A stretch of 11,031 bases of DNA from Ignavibacteriota bacterium (GCA_003135995.1 PNBM01000206.1:1-11031), one strand, 5' to 3'. Shown: positions 1 to 6,031, counted from the stretch's first letter. Notes: generated by a model not told the origin, from the letters alone. Program-made: numbers and translations.

Positions 1-117
1 ACGAGCTTTAGCTCGTGGATGAAGAAAACACAAATTGGGCTTTAGCCCATAATTGGAAAGAGTTTTGGGCTAAAGCCAAAAATTTGAATCATCAGACCCA
101 CGACTTGAAAGTCGTGG
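1..117. repeat. REP-like multi-hairpin repeat element, left end cut by the window
   Basis: Four palindromic units lie in tandem. The first is ACGAGC-TTTA-GCTCGT at 1-16, continuing GG at 17-18, so its leading CC is probably just outside the window. The second is TGGGC-TTTA-GCCCA at 36-49. The third is GGGC-TAAA-GCC at 67-77, which is the second unit in inverted orientation. The fourth is CCACGACTT-GA-AAGTCGTGG at 98-117, a perfect 9-bp stem. The outer units share the CCACGA/TCGTGG ends. A second copy of the first two units, with the same 18-base spacing, is found at 3574-3623. Small palindromic intergenic units of this kind are typical of REP elements mobilised by Y1-type (RAYT) transposases, but no such transposase is in the window, so that link is inference. 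A reading frame open through this element (15-197) follows the repeat and is not called a gene. Confidence 0.8.
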
Positions 118-201
118 CAATTGAGAAAATCAGATCATTTTCAAACTGTTTATACATCGTTGTAACTTATAAATATGATTTAATAACTTTCAATTAATAT
201 T

Positions 202-2349
202 ATGTCAAATTCTTCTACTGAAAATTTTGCTCTTGAAAAATTCAGTTACGATAATAAAATCGTAAGGGATTTCATGGTAGCAACTCTTGTCTGGGGAGTT
301 GTTGGAATGCTCGTCGGGTTGCTGCTCGCATTTCAGCTGGTTCACCCCGCGCTGTCATTTAATTTGCAGTACACCACATTCGGACGTATCCGACCGATTC
401 ATACTAATGCTATAATTTTCGCGTTCGTTGGTAATGCAATTTTTATGGGCATCTATTATTCGCTGCAGAGATTATGCAAGGCAAGAATGTTCAGCGACCT
501 GCTCAGTAAAATACATTTCTGGGGTTGGCAATCTATTATCGTACTTGCGGCATTAACATTATCATTGGGTTTCACATCAAGTAAAGAGTATGCTGAGCTT
601 GAATGGCCGATAGATATTCTGATTGCACTTGTCTGGGTGATTTTTGCAATTAATTTTTTCGGCACGATATTAAAAAGACGTGAGCGGCATCTGTATGTTG
701 CAATATGGTTTTATATCGCGACAGTTGTTACAATCGCAGTCCTTCACATAGTTAATTCAATAGAAATTCCGGTAACACTTTTTAAAAGCTATATGGTATA
801 TGCGGGCGTTCAGGATGCTCTCGTTCAATGGTGGTATGGTCATAATGCAGTTGCGTTTTTCCTTACAACACCTTACCTGGGATTGATGTATTACTTTTTA
901 CCGAAAGCTGCTAACAGACCGGTTTATTCTTATAAATTATCAATCGTGCATTTTTGGTCATTAATATTTCTTTATATATGGGCGGGTCCGCATCACTTAT
1001 TGTATAGTGCCCTTCCCGACTGGGCTCAATCATTGGGGACGGTATTTTCTATAATGCTGATTGCTCCATCCTGGGGCGGTATGATAAATGGTTTGCTTAC
1101 TTTAAGGGGCGCGTGGGACAAAGTTCGTGATAGTGCAATTCTTAAATTTATGGTTGTTGCCGTTACTGCTTATGGAATGGCTACATTCGAAGGACCGATG
1201 CTTTCACTGAAAAATGTAAATGCGATTGCGCATTTTACAGACTGGATTATTGCACACGTTCATATCGGAGCTCTCGGATGGAACGGATTTCTGACCTTCG
1301 GAATTTTATACTGGCTGGTTCCGAAATTATATAATACCGATTTGTATTCGAAAAAATTGGCGAACTTCCATTTCTGGATTGGATTTCTCGGTATACTATT
1401 TTATGCAATTCCAATGTACTGGTCGGGCATTACACAATCGTTGATGTGGAAACAATTTACGCCCGAAGGCATTCTTCAGTATCCGAATTTTCTTGAAACG
1501 GTTCTGCAGATTAAACCAATGTATTTTATAAGAGGAATCGGCGGTCTGTTTTATTTCGCAGGTGTAATCGTAATGGTGTATAATTTAATAAAAACTGCAA
1601 AGCAAGGAAGTCTCATTGCAGAAGAGGAAGCCGAAGCTCCGGCTTTAAGCAAAACATATTCGGAAACAATTAAACCAAAAGCAATTTTCGCAAGACATAG
1701 AATTCTGGAAAGAAGACCTGTTCAGTTTATGCTGTTATCCTTGGTGCTTGTATTAATAGGAGGTCTTGTTGAAATAATTCCGACGATGGCTATAAAATCC
1801 AATATTCCGACAATCGCAAGTGTTAAACCTTATACTCCGCTTGAACTTCAGGGAAGGGATATTTATATAAGAGAAGGATGTCTCGGTTGTCATTCACAGC
1901 TCGTCAGACCGTTCAGGTCTGAAACGGAAAGATACGGCGAATATTCAAAAGCAGGGGAATATGTTTATGACCATCCGTTTACGTGGGGTTCAAAGCGCAC
2001 AGGTCCCGACCTTCACCGCGAGGGGCTGAAATATCCGAATCTCTGGCATTATCTACATATGGATGACCCGAGAAGTGTATCACCGGGTTCTATAATGCCG
2101 CCTTACCCGTGGATTCATAGACAGGTTTTGGATATTTCCACGACGGAAGCAAAAATTAATGCTTTGAGAAGTGTAGGTGTTCCGTATGAAATCGGTTATG
2201 AAAAAATTGCAAATACGGATTTGCAGCAACAAGCAGATATTATAACAAAGGATTTGCAAAAACAGGGTTTAGATATAACGAGTGATAAAGAAATAATAGC
2301 ATTGATTGCTTACCTTCAGAGATTAGGAACTGATATTAAACCGAAGTAA
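202..2349 (+). CDS. ccoNO: cbb3-type cytochrome c oxidase, fused subunits I and II (CcoN-CcoO)
   Basis: This is the catalytic core of the high-affinity cbb3 terminal oxidase of the cytoplasmic membrane, which reduces O2 to water with electrons from cytochrome c and pumps protons. Residues 1 to about 465 are CcoN, a multi-pass membrane haem-copper subunit. H67 (RIRPIH) and H354 fit the low-spin haem b ligands and H352 the b3 ligand (AHVH). H214 (WWYGH), H264 and H265 (AGPHH) fit CuB. Y258, six residues before H264, fits the cross-linked active-site tyrosine of C-family oxidases. After a charged linker (about 466-500) comes CcoO: one membrane segment (about 507-526), the haem c motif CLGCH at 560-564 and the likely methionine ligand M632 in IMPPYPW. 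Separate CcoN and CcoO are usual in proteobacteria, while this 715-aa fusion is typical of Bacteroidota-like genomes. No Shine-Dalgarno sequence precedes the ATG. ccoQ begins one base after the stop. All key ligands are present, so the enzyme looks functional. Confidence 0.97.
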   Translation: MSNSSTENFALEKFSYDNKIVRDFMVATLVWGVVGMLVGLLLAFQLVHPALSFNLQYTTFGRIRPIHTNAIIFAFVGNAIFMGIYYSLQRLCKARMFSDLLSKIHFWGWQSIIVLAALTLSLGFTSSKEYAELEWPIDILIALVWVIFAINFFGTILKRRERHLYVAIWFYIATVVTIAVLHIVNSIEIPVTLFKSYMVYAGVQDALVQWWYGHNAVAFFLTTPYLGLMYYFLPKAANRPVYSYKLSIVHFWSLIFLYIWAGPHHLLYSALPDWAQSLGTVFSIMLIAPSWGGMINGLLTLRGAWDKVRDSAILKFMVVAVTAYGMATFEGPMLSLKNVNAIAHFTDWIIAHVHIGALGWNGFLTFGILYWLVPKLYNTDLYSKKLANFHFWIGFLGILFYAIPMYWSGITQSLMWKQFTPEGILQYPNFLETVLQIKPMYFIRGIGGLFYFAGVIVMVYNLIKTAKQGSLIAEEEAEAPALSKTYSETIKPKAIFARHRILERRPVQFMLLSLVLVLIGGLVEIIPTMAIKSNIPTIASVKPYTPLELQGRDIYIREGCLGCHSQLVRPFRSETERYGEYSKAGEYVYDHPFTWGSKRTGPDLHREGLKYPNLWHYLHMDDPRSVSPGSIMPPYPWIHRQVLDISTTEAKINALRSVGVPYEIGYEKIANTDLQQQADIITKDLQKQGLDITSDKEIIALIAYLQRLGTDIKPK

Positions 2350-2350
2350 T

Positions 2351-2512
2351 ATGTTTGAAGAATATTTAACATCAATCGAAAATCAGAATATATTTGCAAT
2401 CGGCGTAACGGTATTATTTTTCATAATGTTCGTATTGATTTCAATCTGGACGTTCAGGATTAATAAAAAATATATTAAGGATATGGAAAATCTACCGCTT
2501 GATAAAAAATGA
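2351..2512 (+). CDS. ccoQ: cbb3-type oxidase small subunit CcoQ/FixQ
   Basis: A 53-aa protein beginning MFEEYLTSIENQNIF. It has one hydrophobic segment at about residues 14-34, followed by a basic stretch (RINKKYIK) and the C-terminal tail MENLPLDKK. One membrane helix with a short cytoplasmic tail ending in LPLD-like residues is the hallmark of CcoQ/FixQ. This subunit is thought to stabilise the assembled oxidase or the CcoP association, and is not catalytic. The gene starts one base after the ccoNO stop and ends 39 bases before ccoP, so it sits at the standard N-O-Q-P position and is probably translated by coupling to ccoNO. It is short enough to be missed by automatic gene callers. The exact family assignment rests on position, size and tail. 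Confidence 0.88.
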   Translation: MFEEYLTSIENQNIFAIGVTVLFFIMFVLISIWTFRINKKYIKDMENLPLDKK

Positions 2513-2519
2513 AAAGTTT

Positions 2520-2535
2520 TAATTATTAATAATTA
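2520..2535. repeat. 16-bp perfect AT-only palindrome between ccoQ and ccoP
   Basis: TAATTATTAATAATTA reads the same on both strands. It lies in the 39-base gap between ccoQ and ccoP, starting eight bases after the ccoQ stop. It consists only of A and T, so a transcript hairpin would be weak, and it could have arisen by chance in such AT-rich DNA. It may be a protein-binding site or simply composition. Confidence 0.4.
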
Positions 2536-2551
2536 TATAATATTTTTTAAA

Positions 2552-3397
2552 ATGAAAACTACAACCCGTAAATTTTCATATATAATTTCTGTCTTTATAG
2601 TCTGCTTACTTTTTCATCCTGTCTTTATTTTCGCGCAGGAAGAATCGGGCGGGACGTCAACAACGACGGCATATTTATTTCTTGCAGGATTGTTATTTAC
2701 ACTCGCAATACTTTTTGCTTCATTCATGATTTTTGAAGCCTATGAGAGAAAGCCTAAAAAAGAAATTATAAAAGAAAAAGTTGTATTGGAACCATCAAAC
2801 GTTATTCCCGACCATATTTATGACGGAATTCAGGAACTCGATAATAAACCTCCGGCATGGTTTCAGCTTCTTTTTTACGGAACAATTGTTTTCGCAATTG
2901 TATATATGATTAATTTTCACGTTTTGAAAAAATCCAATTCGAGTGTTGATGAGTATATTGAAGAAATGACTATCGCACAACAACAAAAGGACGAAATAAT
3001 AAAATCGGGAGCGTTGATAAATGAAAACACCGTAACACAATTAACTGACCCCGCCGATATTGCGAAGGGTAAAGAAATTTTCATGGCAAATTGTGTTACC
3101 TGTCACGGGAATAGCGGCGAAGGAACTGTGGGTCCGAACCTGACCGATGAATATTGGATTCACGGAGGCGGAATTAAAAATGTATTTGCAACTATTTCAA
3201 ACGGCGTGCCTGCGAAAGGAATGATTACATGGAAAAACCAGATGAATCCGAAACAGATTCAATTCGTTGCAAGTTATGTCCTGAGTCTGAAAGGAACGAA
3301 TCCGCCAAACGGTAAAGTTCCGGAAGGCACAATTTGGAAAGATACTGTTTCCACGAACACTTCCGATAATAAAATGGATTCTACAAAAAACAAATAG
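2552..3397 (+). CDS. ccoP: cbb3-type cytochrome c oxidase subunit III (CcoP), one haem c motif
   Basis: This is the membrane-bound cytochrome c subunit that feeds electrons into CcoNO. The 281-aa protein has an N-terminal hydrophobic segment (about 9-28, ending FAQ, possibly a cleaved signal), a second (about 40-61) and a third (about 103-124). The third follows the FixP N-terminal signature DGIQELDNKPPAWF (91-104). A single class I cytochrome c domain follows: CVTCH at 181-185, GPNL at 194-197 and likely methionine ligand M224 in AKGMITW. A polar tail closes the protein. Proteobacterial CcoP carries two CXXCH motifs, but only one is present here, and the family's usual second cytochrome domain is absent rather than mutated. 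The gene follows ccoQ by 39 bases and ends the tight oxidase operon. It has no clear ribosome-binding site. Confidence 0.93.
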   Translation: MKTTTRKFSYIISVFIVCLLFHPVFIFAQEESGGTSTTTAYLFLAGLLFTLAILFASFMIFEAYERKPKKEIIKEKVVLEPSNVIPDHIYDGIQELDNKPPAWFQLLFYGTIVFAIVYMINFHVLKKSNSSVDEYIEEMTIAQQQKDEIIKSGALINENTVTQLTDPADIAKGKEIFMANCVTCHGNSGEGTVGPNLTDEYWIHGGGIKNVFATISNGVPAKGMITWKNQMNPKQIQFVASYVLSLKGTNPPNGKVPEGTIWKDTVSTNTSDNKMDSTKNK

Positions 3398-3403
3398 CAT
3401 TCG

Positions 3404-3489
3404 TAAAAAATAAAAAATAAAAAATAAATAAGAGCAATTGCAAATAACAGAAAACAAATAACAAAAAACAAATAACAGAAATAAATAAA
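3404..3489. repeat. A-rich short tandem arrays with 7- and 14-base period
   Basis: Bases 3404-3424 are three exact copies of TAAAAAA, followed by TAAATAA (3425-3431). After a nine-base interruption, the octamer CAAATAAC recurs at 3441, 3455 and 3469, exactly 14 bases apart, giving the units CAAATAACAGAAAA, CAAATAACAAAAAA and CAAATAACAGAAAT. Fourteen is twice seven, so both tracts keep a heptad register, as do the GTGAAA and CTAA arrays further on. No coding capacity is suggested. Confidence 0.75.
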
Positions 3490-3573
3490 TTCACGAGTTA
3501 AGCAATTACATTTGTTTGATCTGATTTGTATATATTATATAACATTAATCGAGTTTGTAAGTTAGCTCAATTT

Positions 3574-3623
3574 CCACGAGCTTTAGCTCGTGGTCAGAAG
3601 AAAGAGAACCCGGGCTTTAGCCC
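3574..3623. repeat. REP-like double-hairpin element, second copy
   Basis: CCACGAGC-TTTA-GCTCGTGG (3574-3593) is a perfect 8-bp stem with a four-base loop. After an 18-base purine-rich spacer comes GGGC-TTTA-GCCC (3612-3623). The units, loops and spacer length match those at 1-49, where the spacer is also 18 bases and also contains GAAGAAA-like sequence. This copy lacks the inverted third and fourth units present at 67-117. The two copies bracket ccoNOQP. Without a U-run after either hairpin, it is more likely a dispersed repeat than a terminator. Confidence 0.8.
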
Positions 3624-3662
3624 AAAATGTTTTAATTAACTTTAAATAAAAATTTCCTAAAT

Positions 3663-3699
3663 AATCATCACAAATCACGATAATCCTTGTTATCTGTGT
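3663..3699. repeat. nine-base periodic AATC tract just upstream of ccoG
   Basis: The stretch can be read as AATCATCACA, AATCACGAT, AATCCTTGT, TATCTGTGT, that is, AATC-type units at spacings of 10, 9 and 9 bases. It ends about ten bases before the ccoG ATG. A clearer version of the same periodic pattern lies at 5331-5377 before the ccoH-like gene. The shared pattern and position suggest a related repeat family or a regulatory/translation-related leader, but the units here are degenerate. Confidence 0.5.
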
Positions 3700-3709
3700 G
3701 CAATAACTT

Positions 3710-5095
3710 ATGAACGAACCCGAAGATTTCCGTGACCACATATCAACCGTAAACGAAGCCGGAAAAAGAGTCTGGATATATCCCAAACAGCAAAAAGGAA
3801 AATTCTATACAGCCAGAACAATCGTCAGCTGGTTTTTACTTCTATTTTTATTCGGAACACCATTTATTAAAATCAGCGGGCATCCTTTATTAATGCTGAA
3901 TGTTATTGAACGAAGGTTTATTATATTCGGCCTGGCTTTCGGTCCTCAGGATTTTTATTTGTTTGTACTTGCAACAATAACTATCGTAATCTTTGTAGTT
4001 TTATTCACAGCCATATACGGAAGAATTTTCTGCGGATGGATTTGTCCTCAAACCGTTTTTCTGGAAATGGTTTACAGGAAAATCGAATACTGGATTGAAG
4101 GAGATTCTGCCAACCAGAGGGCACTCGATAAAGCTCCGATGGATTCAAAAAAATTCTTCAAAAAAACTTCGAAACATTTAATCTTCTACGGAATAGCTTT
4201 TCTGATTGGAAATACATTAATAGCATATATTGTCGGCATAGATAAATTATTTGATATAGTTTCGCATTCCCCTTCCCAAAATTTAAGCGGTTTTATCTCG
4301 GTCATTGTATTTTCAATTTTATTTTATATTATATTTGCAAAATTCAGGGAACAGGCTTGCATTATTGTTTGTCCATACGGAAGATTGCAGGGAGTCTTGC
4401 TCGACCCGAATTCCGTTGTTGTCGCTTATGATTATGTCAGGGGAGAGCCGCGGGGAAAATTCGTAAAAGAAGAAAAGCGTGAGATTGGTGATTGCATTAA
4501 CTGCAGCCTGTGTGTTGCTGTTTGTCCCACGGGAATTGATATCAGAAACGGGACTCAGCTTGAATGTGTGAATTGTACATCCTGCATAGATGCGTGTGAC
4601 TCTATAATGGAAAAGGTAAGTCTTCCTAAAGGACTGATAAGATATGCTTCGATGAAAGGAATAAAAGATAAAATTAAATTTAAAATAACGCCGAGAATCA
4701 TTGCATATTCATCTATACTTTTAATTTTGTTATCCGTGCTGATTACAATGTTATTTATACGCAGCGATTTAGATGTAAATATTTTGCGTGCGCCGGGAAA
4801 AGTTTATCAGGAACAACCGGAAAATAAAATAAGCAATCTATATAATATTCAGGTAGTAAATAATACTTTTGAAAACATGCCCCTGAATATAAAGGTAAAT
4901 AACAGCGATGCCGAGATAAAAATCATCGGAAAGGATATTGTTATTCCACTGCAAAGTGTCGGTGATACGGAGTTTCTTATAATACTTCCGAAAGATAAAA
5001 TTAAAACAGCATTAATTCCGTTGGACATACAGGTATTCGCCGGAGAGAAATTAATTAAAGAAATTAAAACATCGTTTCTCGCTCCGAATAAATAA
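3710..5095 (+). CDS. ccoG: cbb3 oxidase assembly protein CcoG/FixG, membrane 4Fe-4S protein
   Basis: CcoG proteins are polytopic membrane iron-sulfur proteins needed for cbb3 oxidase assembly. Published work on the family supports a cupric reductase role in supplying copper to the CuB site. The 461-aa product has membrane segments at about 38-53, 82-103, 157-176, 194-211 and 331-350. Conserved cysteines lie in FCGWICPQ (C108, C112) and ACIIVCPYGRLQG (C217, C221). Two ferredoxin-type clusters follow: C262, C265, C268, C272 (last in VCPTGID) and C286, C289, C292, C296. The region after the last helix (about 352-461) is rich in beta-type sequence and matches the position of the periplasmic Ig-like FixG C-terminal domain. 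Length is normal for the family. The start gives MNEPEDFRDHI, a typical CcoG N-terminus. The gene lies 312 bases after ccoP. Confidence 0.95.
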   Translation: MNEPEDFRDHISTVNEAGKRVWIYPKQQKGKFYTARTIVSWFLLLFLFGTPFIKISGHPLLMLNVIERRFIIFGLAFGPQDFYLFVLATITIVIFVVLFTAIYGRIFCGWICPQTVFLEMVYRKIEYWIEGDSANQRALDKAPMDSKKFFKKTSKHLIFYGIAFLIGNTLIAYIVGIDKLFDIVSHSPSQNLSGFISVIVFSILFYIIFAKFREQACIIVCPYGRLQGVLLDPNSVVVAYDYVRGEPRGKFVKEEKREIGDCINCSLCVAVCPTGIDIRNGTQLECVNCTSCIDACDSIMEKVSLPKGLIRYASMKGIKDKIKFKITPRIIAYSSILLILLSVLITMLFIRSDLDVNILRAPGKVYQEQPENKISNLYNIQVVNNTFENMPLNIKVNNSDAEIKIIGKDIVIPLQSVGDTEFLIILPKDKIKTALIPLDIQVFAGEKLIKEIKTSFLAPNK

Positions 5096-5106
5096 TTGCT
5101 CTTCAA

Positions 5107-5136
5107 TATTAAATATAGTTAAAGATTTATTTAATA
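5107..5136. repeat. 9-bp AT-only inverted repeat downstream of ccoG
   Basis: TATTAAATA (5107-5115) and TATTTAATA (5128-5136) are perfect reverse complements around a 12-base loop, starting 12 bases after the ccoG stop. The all-AT stem has no following T-run. It is at most a weak transcript-end hairpin and may be chance. Confidence 0.35.
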
Positions 5137-5141
5137 AAATT

Positions 5142-5323
5142 GTGAAAGGTGAAACGTGAGAGGTGAAAAGGTTCGAAGGTTTGAAAGTTCGAAGGTTCGA
5201 AGGTTCGAAGGTTCGAAGGTTTATATAACGTGACATGTGAGACGTGAAAGGTGAAACGAAAGAACATTATAGTTATTTCACTCTTCACTTTTAACGTTTC
5301 ACTTTTGACCTTTCACCTTTCAC
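5142..5323. repeat. composite palindromic array of heptads (GTGAAAn) around an octad array
   Basis: Four forward heptads fill 5142-5169 (GTGAAAG, GTGAAAC, GTGAGAG, GTGAAAA) and four more fill 5230-5257 (GTGACAT, GTGAGAC, GTGAAAG, GTGAAAC). After 17 bases, seven inverted heptads fill 5275-5323 without a phase break: ATTTCAC, TCTTCAC, TTTTAAC, GTTTCAC, TTTTGAC, CTTTCAC, CTTTCAC. Either forward block is a near reverse complement of part of the inverted block, so the DNA or RNA could fold into a long imperfect hairpin. The period stays at seven although unit sequences vary at their last bases. This resembles a MITE-like or selfish repeat rather than a coding or simple slippage tract; that reading is inference. 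Confidence 0.85.
5168..5221. repeat. octad tandem array, unit AAGGTTCG
   Basis: Six full eight-base units run from 5168 to 5215, followed by AAGGTT at 5216-5221. Units one, four, five and six are exactly AAGGTTCG. The second is AAGGTTTG and the third AAAGTTCG. Each unit plus its neighbour contains the self-complementary TTCGAA. The array sits between the two forward heptad blocks and overlaps the end of the first by two bases. Confidence 0.9.
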
Positions 5324-5330
5324 AAATAAG

Positions 5331-5377
5331 AATCAGTGTAATCAGAGAAATCATTTTAATCAGTGATAAAAAATCAG
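5331..5377. repeat. nine-base tandem array (AATCAnnnn) just upstream of the ccoH-like gene
   Basis: Four contiguous nine-base units occupy 5331-5366: AATCAGTGT, AATCAGAGA, AATCATTTT, AATCAGTGA. A fifth AATCAG starts at 5372 after a five-base phase break. The array ends four bases before the ATG at 5382, where a ribosome-binding site would normally be. A degenerate relative lies at 3663-3699, before ccoG. Confidence 0.75.
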
Positions 5378-5381
5378 CGAT

Positions 5382-5819
5382 ATGAACTGGGGTAAAAAAA
5401 TAGCAATCTTATATATTGGATTCGTCGTAATGGTTCTTGCAATGGTTGTATTTGCAATGACAAGAACTGTTGACCTTGTAAACGAAAATTATTACGCAAA
5501 AGGAATTGATTATCAGAATCAGATAGACAAACTAAACAGAACGAAATCATTGCGGGAAAAAGTAAAAATAGAAAACAAAGGTTCATCAATCGAAATAATA
5601 TTCCCCAACAAACCCGATTTAAATAAAACAAAAGATTATATTTTATTTTACAAACCATCCGAAACCGGGCACGATATAAAAATGTCCGTTGAACCCGACT
5701 CTCTCGGTTATCAGAAAATCAGCACATCAAAACTCTCAAAAGGATTCTGGAAAATTCAAATCAACTGGACTTCTTCCGGCTCTGAATATTACTACGAAGA
5801 TATTTTGAATATTCCGTAA
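5382..5819 (+). CDS. ccoH: CcoH/FixH-like cbb3 oxidase assembly protein
   Basis: A 145-aa protein with a short N-terminus (MNWGKK), one hydrophobic membrane segment at about 7-27 and a periplasmic domain. The stretch DLVNENYYAKGIDYQNQID (31-49) just after the helix is the FixH-family signature. The rest is a small beta-rich domain with no cysteine or obvious cofactor site. FixH/CcoH acts as a membrane assembly factor of cbb3 oxidases. It is normally found directly after ccoG, as here, although the 286-base repeat-filled gap between them is wide for an operon. The usual next genes (ccoI copper ATPase, ccoS) do not follow. The family assignment is based on the signature and the neighbourhood. 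Confidence 0.87.
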   Translation: MNWGKKIAILYIGFVVMVLAMVVFAMTRTVDLVNENYYAKGIDYQNQIDKLNRTKSLREKVKIENKGSSIEIIFPNKPDLNKTKDYILFYKPSETGHDIKMSVEPDSLGYQKISTSKLSKGFWKIQINWTSSGSEYYYEDILNIP

Positions 5820-5839
5820 CACGTTAATAAATTTAAATT

Positions 5840-6024
5840 CTAATATCTAAACACTAACAAAAACTAATATCTAAATAACAAATTTAAGAGGTTGTTTAAA
5901 TTTCGAAATTAGGAATTGTTTTATATTTGTCACGATAGAATCCTGACTTGCCCGGACAAAGAACGCATTTAGTTTTTAGTATTTCGAATTTGTTTAGAAT
6001 TTATATATTAGAATTTCTTATTTG
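5840..6024. repeat. palindromic heptad array, forward CTAAnnn and inverted nnnTTAG units
   Basis: Forward heptads: CTAATAT, CTAAACA, CTAACAA at 5840-5860, then CTAATAT, CTAAATA at 5864-5877. The inverted side holds CATTTAG, TTTTTAG, TATTTCG at 5966-5986 and, after four bases, TGTTTAG, AATTTAT, ATATTAG, AATTTCT at 5991-6018, with a partial unit to about 6024. ATATTAG is the exact complement of CTAATAT, and TGTTTAG of CTAAACA. The overall plan copies that of 5142-5323, with unrelated unit sequence. The 88-base centre contains the only GC-rich patch nearby (TTGCCCGGAC, 5948-5957). Units are more degenerate than in the first array. Confidence 0.65.
5880..5903. repeat. 8-bp inverted repeat within the heptad-array spacer
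   Basis: AAATTTAA (5880-5887) and TTAAATTT (5896-5903) are perfect reverse complements around GAGGTTGT. The sequence is AT-only in its stem and is listed as part of the larger palindromic structure. Confidence 0.4.
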
Positions 6025-6031
6025 TTTTTGG

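Larger units (their letters stand above)
3398..3709. other. ccoP-ccoG intergenic region (312 bases), repeat-filled
   Basis: No gene is supported here. The gap holds A-rich heptad arrays (3404-3489), an unremarkable AT-rich stretch (3490-3573), a double-hairpin REP-like copy (3574-3623), another AT-rich stretch and a nine-base periodic tract just before the ccoG start (3663-3699). No U-tailed terminator hairpin is visible after ccoP. Transcription may therefore read through into ccoG, or ccoG may have its own promoter. I could not settle which. Confidence 0.7.
5096..5381. other. ccoG-ccoH intergenic region (286 bases), composite repeat
   Basis: No gene is supported. In order, it holds an AT-only inverted repeat (5107-5136), forward heptads (5142-5169), an octad array (5168-5221), forward heptads (5230-5257), a 17-base spacer, inverted heptads (5275-5323) and nine-base units (5331-5377). 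A frame open on the minus strand across this region reads the repeats and is rejected. Confidence 0.8.

Noticed and set aside
121..134. FNR-like site upstream of ccoNO
   Set aside because: TTGAGAAAATCAGA only partly resembles TTGATnnnnATCAA, and the second half-site does not fit; oxygen control is plausible but not shown here.
15..197. 60-codon open frame upstream of ccoNO
   Set aside because: It starts inside the REP-like hairpins and runs through palindromic repeats and AT-rich leader DNA; the translation shows no protein-like features.
3511..3545. TTTG repeats and TATATTATAT as a possible ccoG promoter
   Set aside because: The boxes can be aligned in several ways in AT-rich DNA and would leave a leader of about 170 bases containing the REP-like element; no single choice is supported.
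3574..3623. Intrinsic terminator of ccoP
   Set aside because: Neither hairpin is followed by a T-run, and the same pair occurs at the left end of the window, so a dispersed repeat explains it better.
5051..5236. Minus-strand frame encoding a repeated Glu-Pro-Ser-Asn-Leu-Arg-Thr-Phe-like peptide
   Set aside because: The peptide repeat is only the octad DNA array read in another frame; it also overlaps the end of ccoG.
5142..5377. CRISPR array
   Set aside because: Repeat units are 7-9 bases, contiguous and without spacers, and no cas gene is present.
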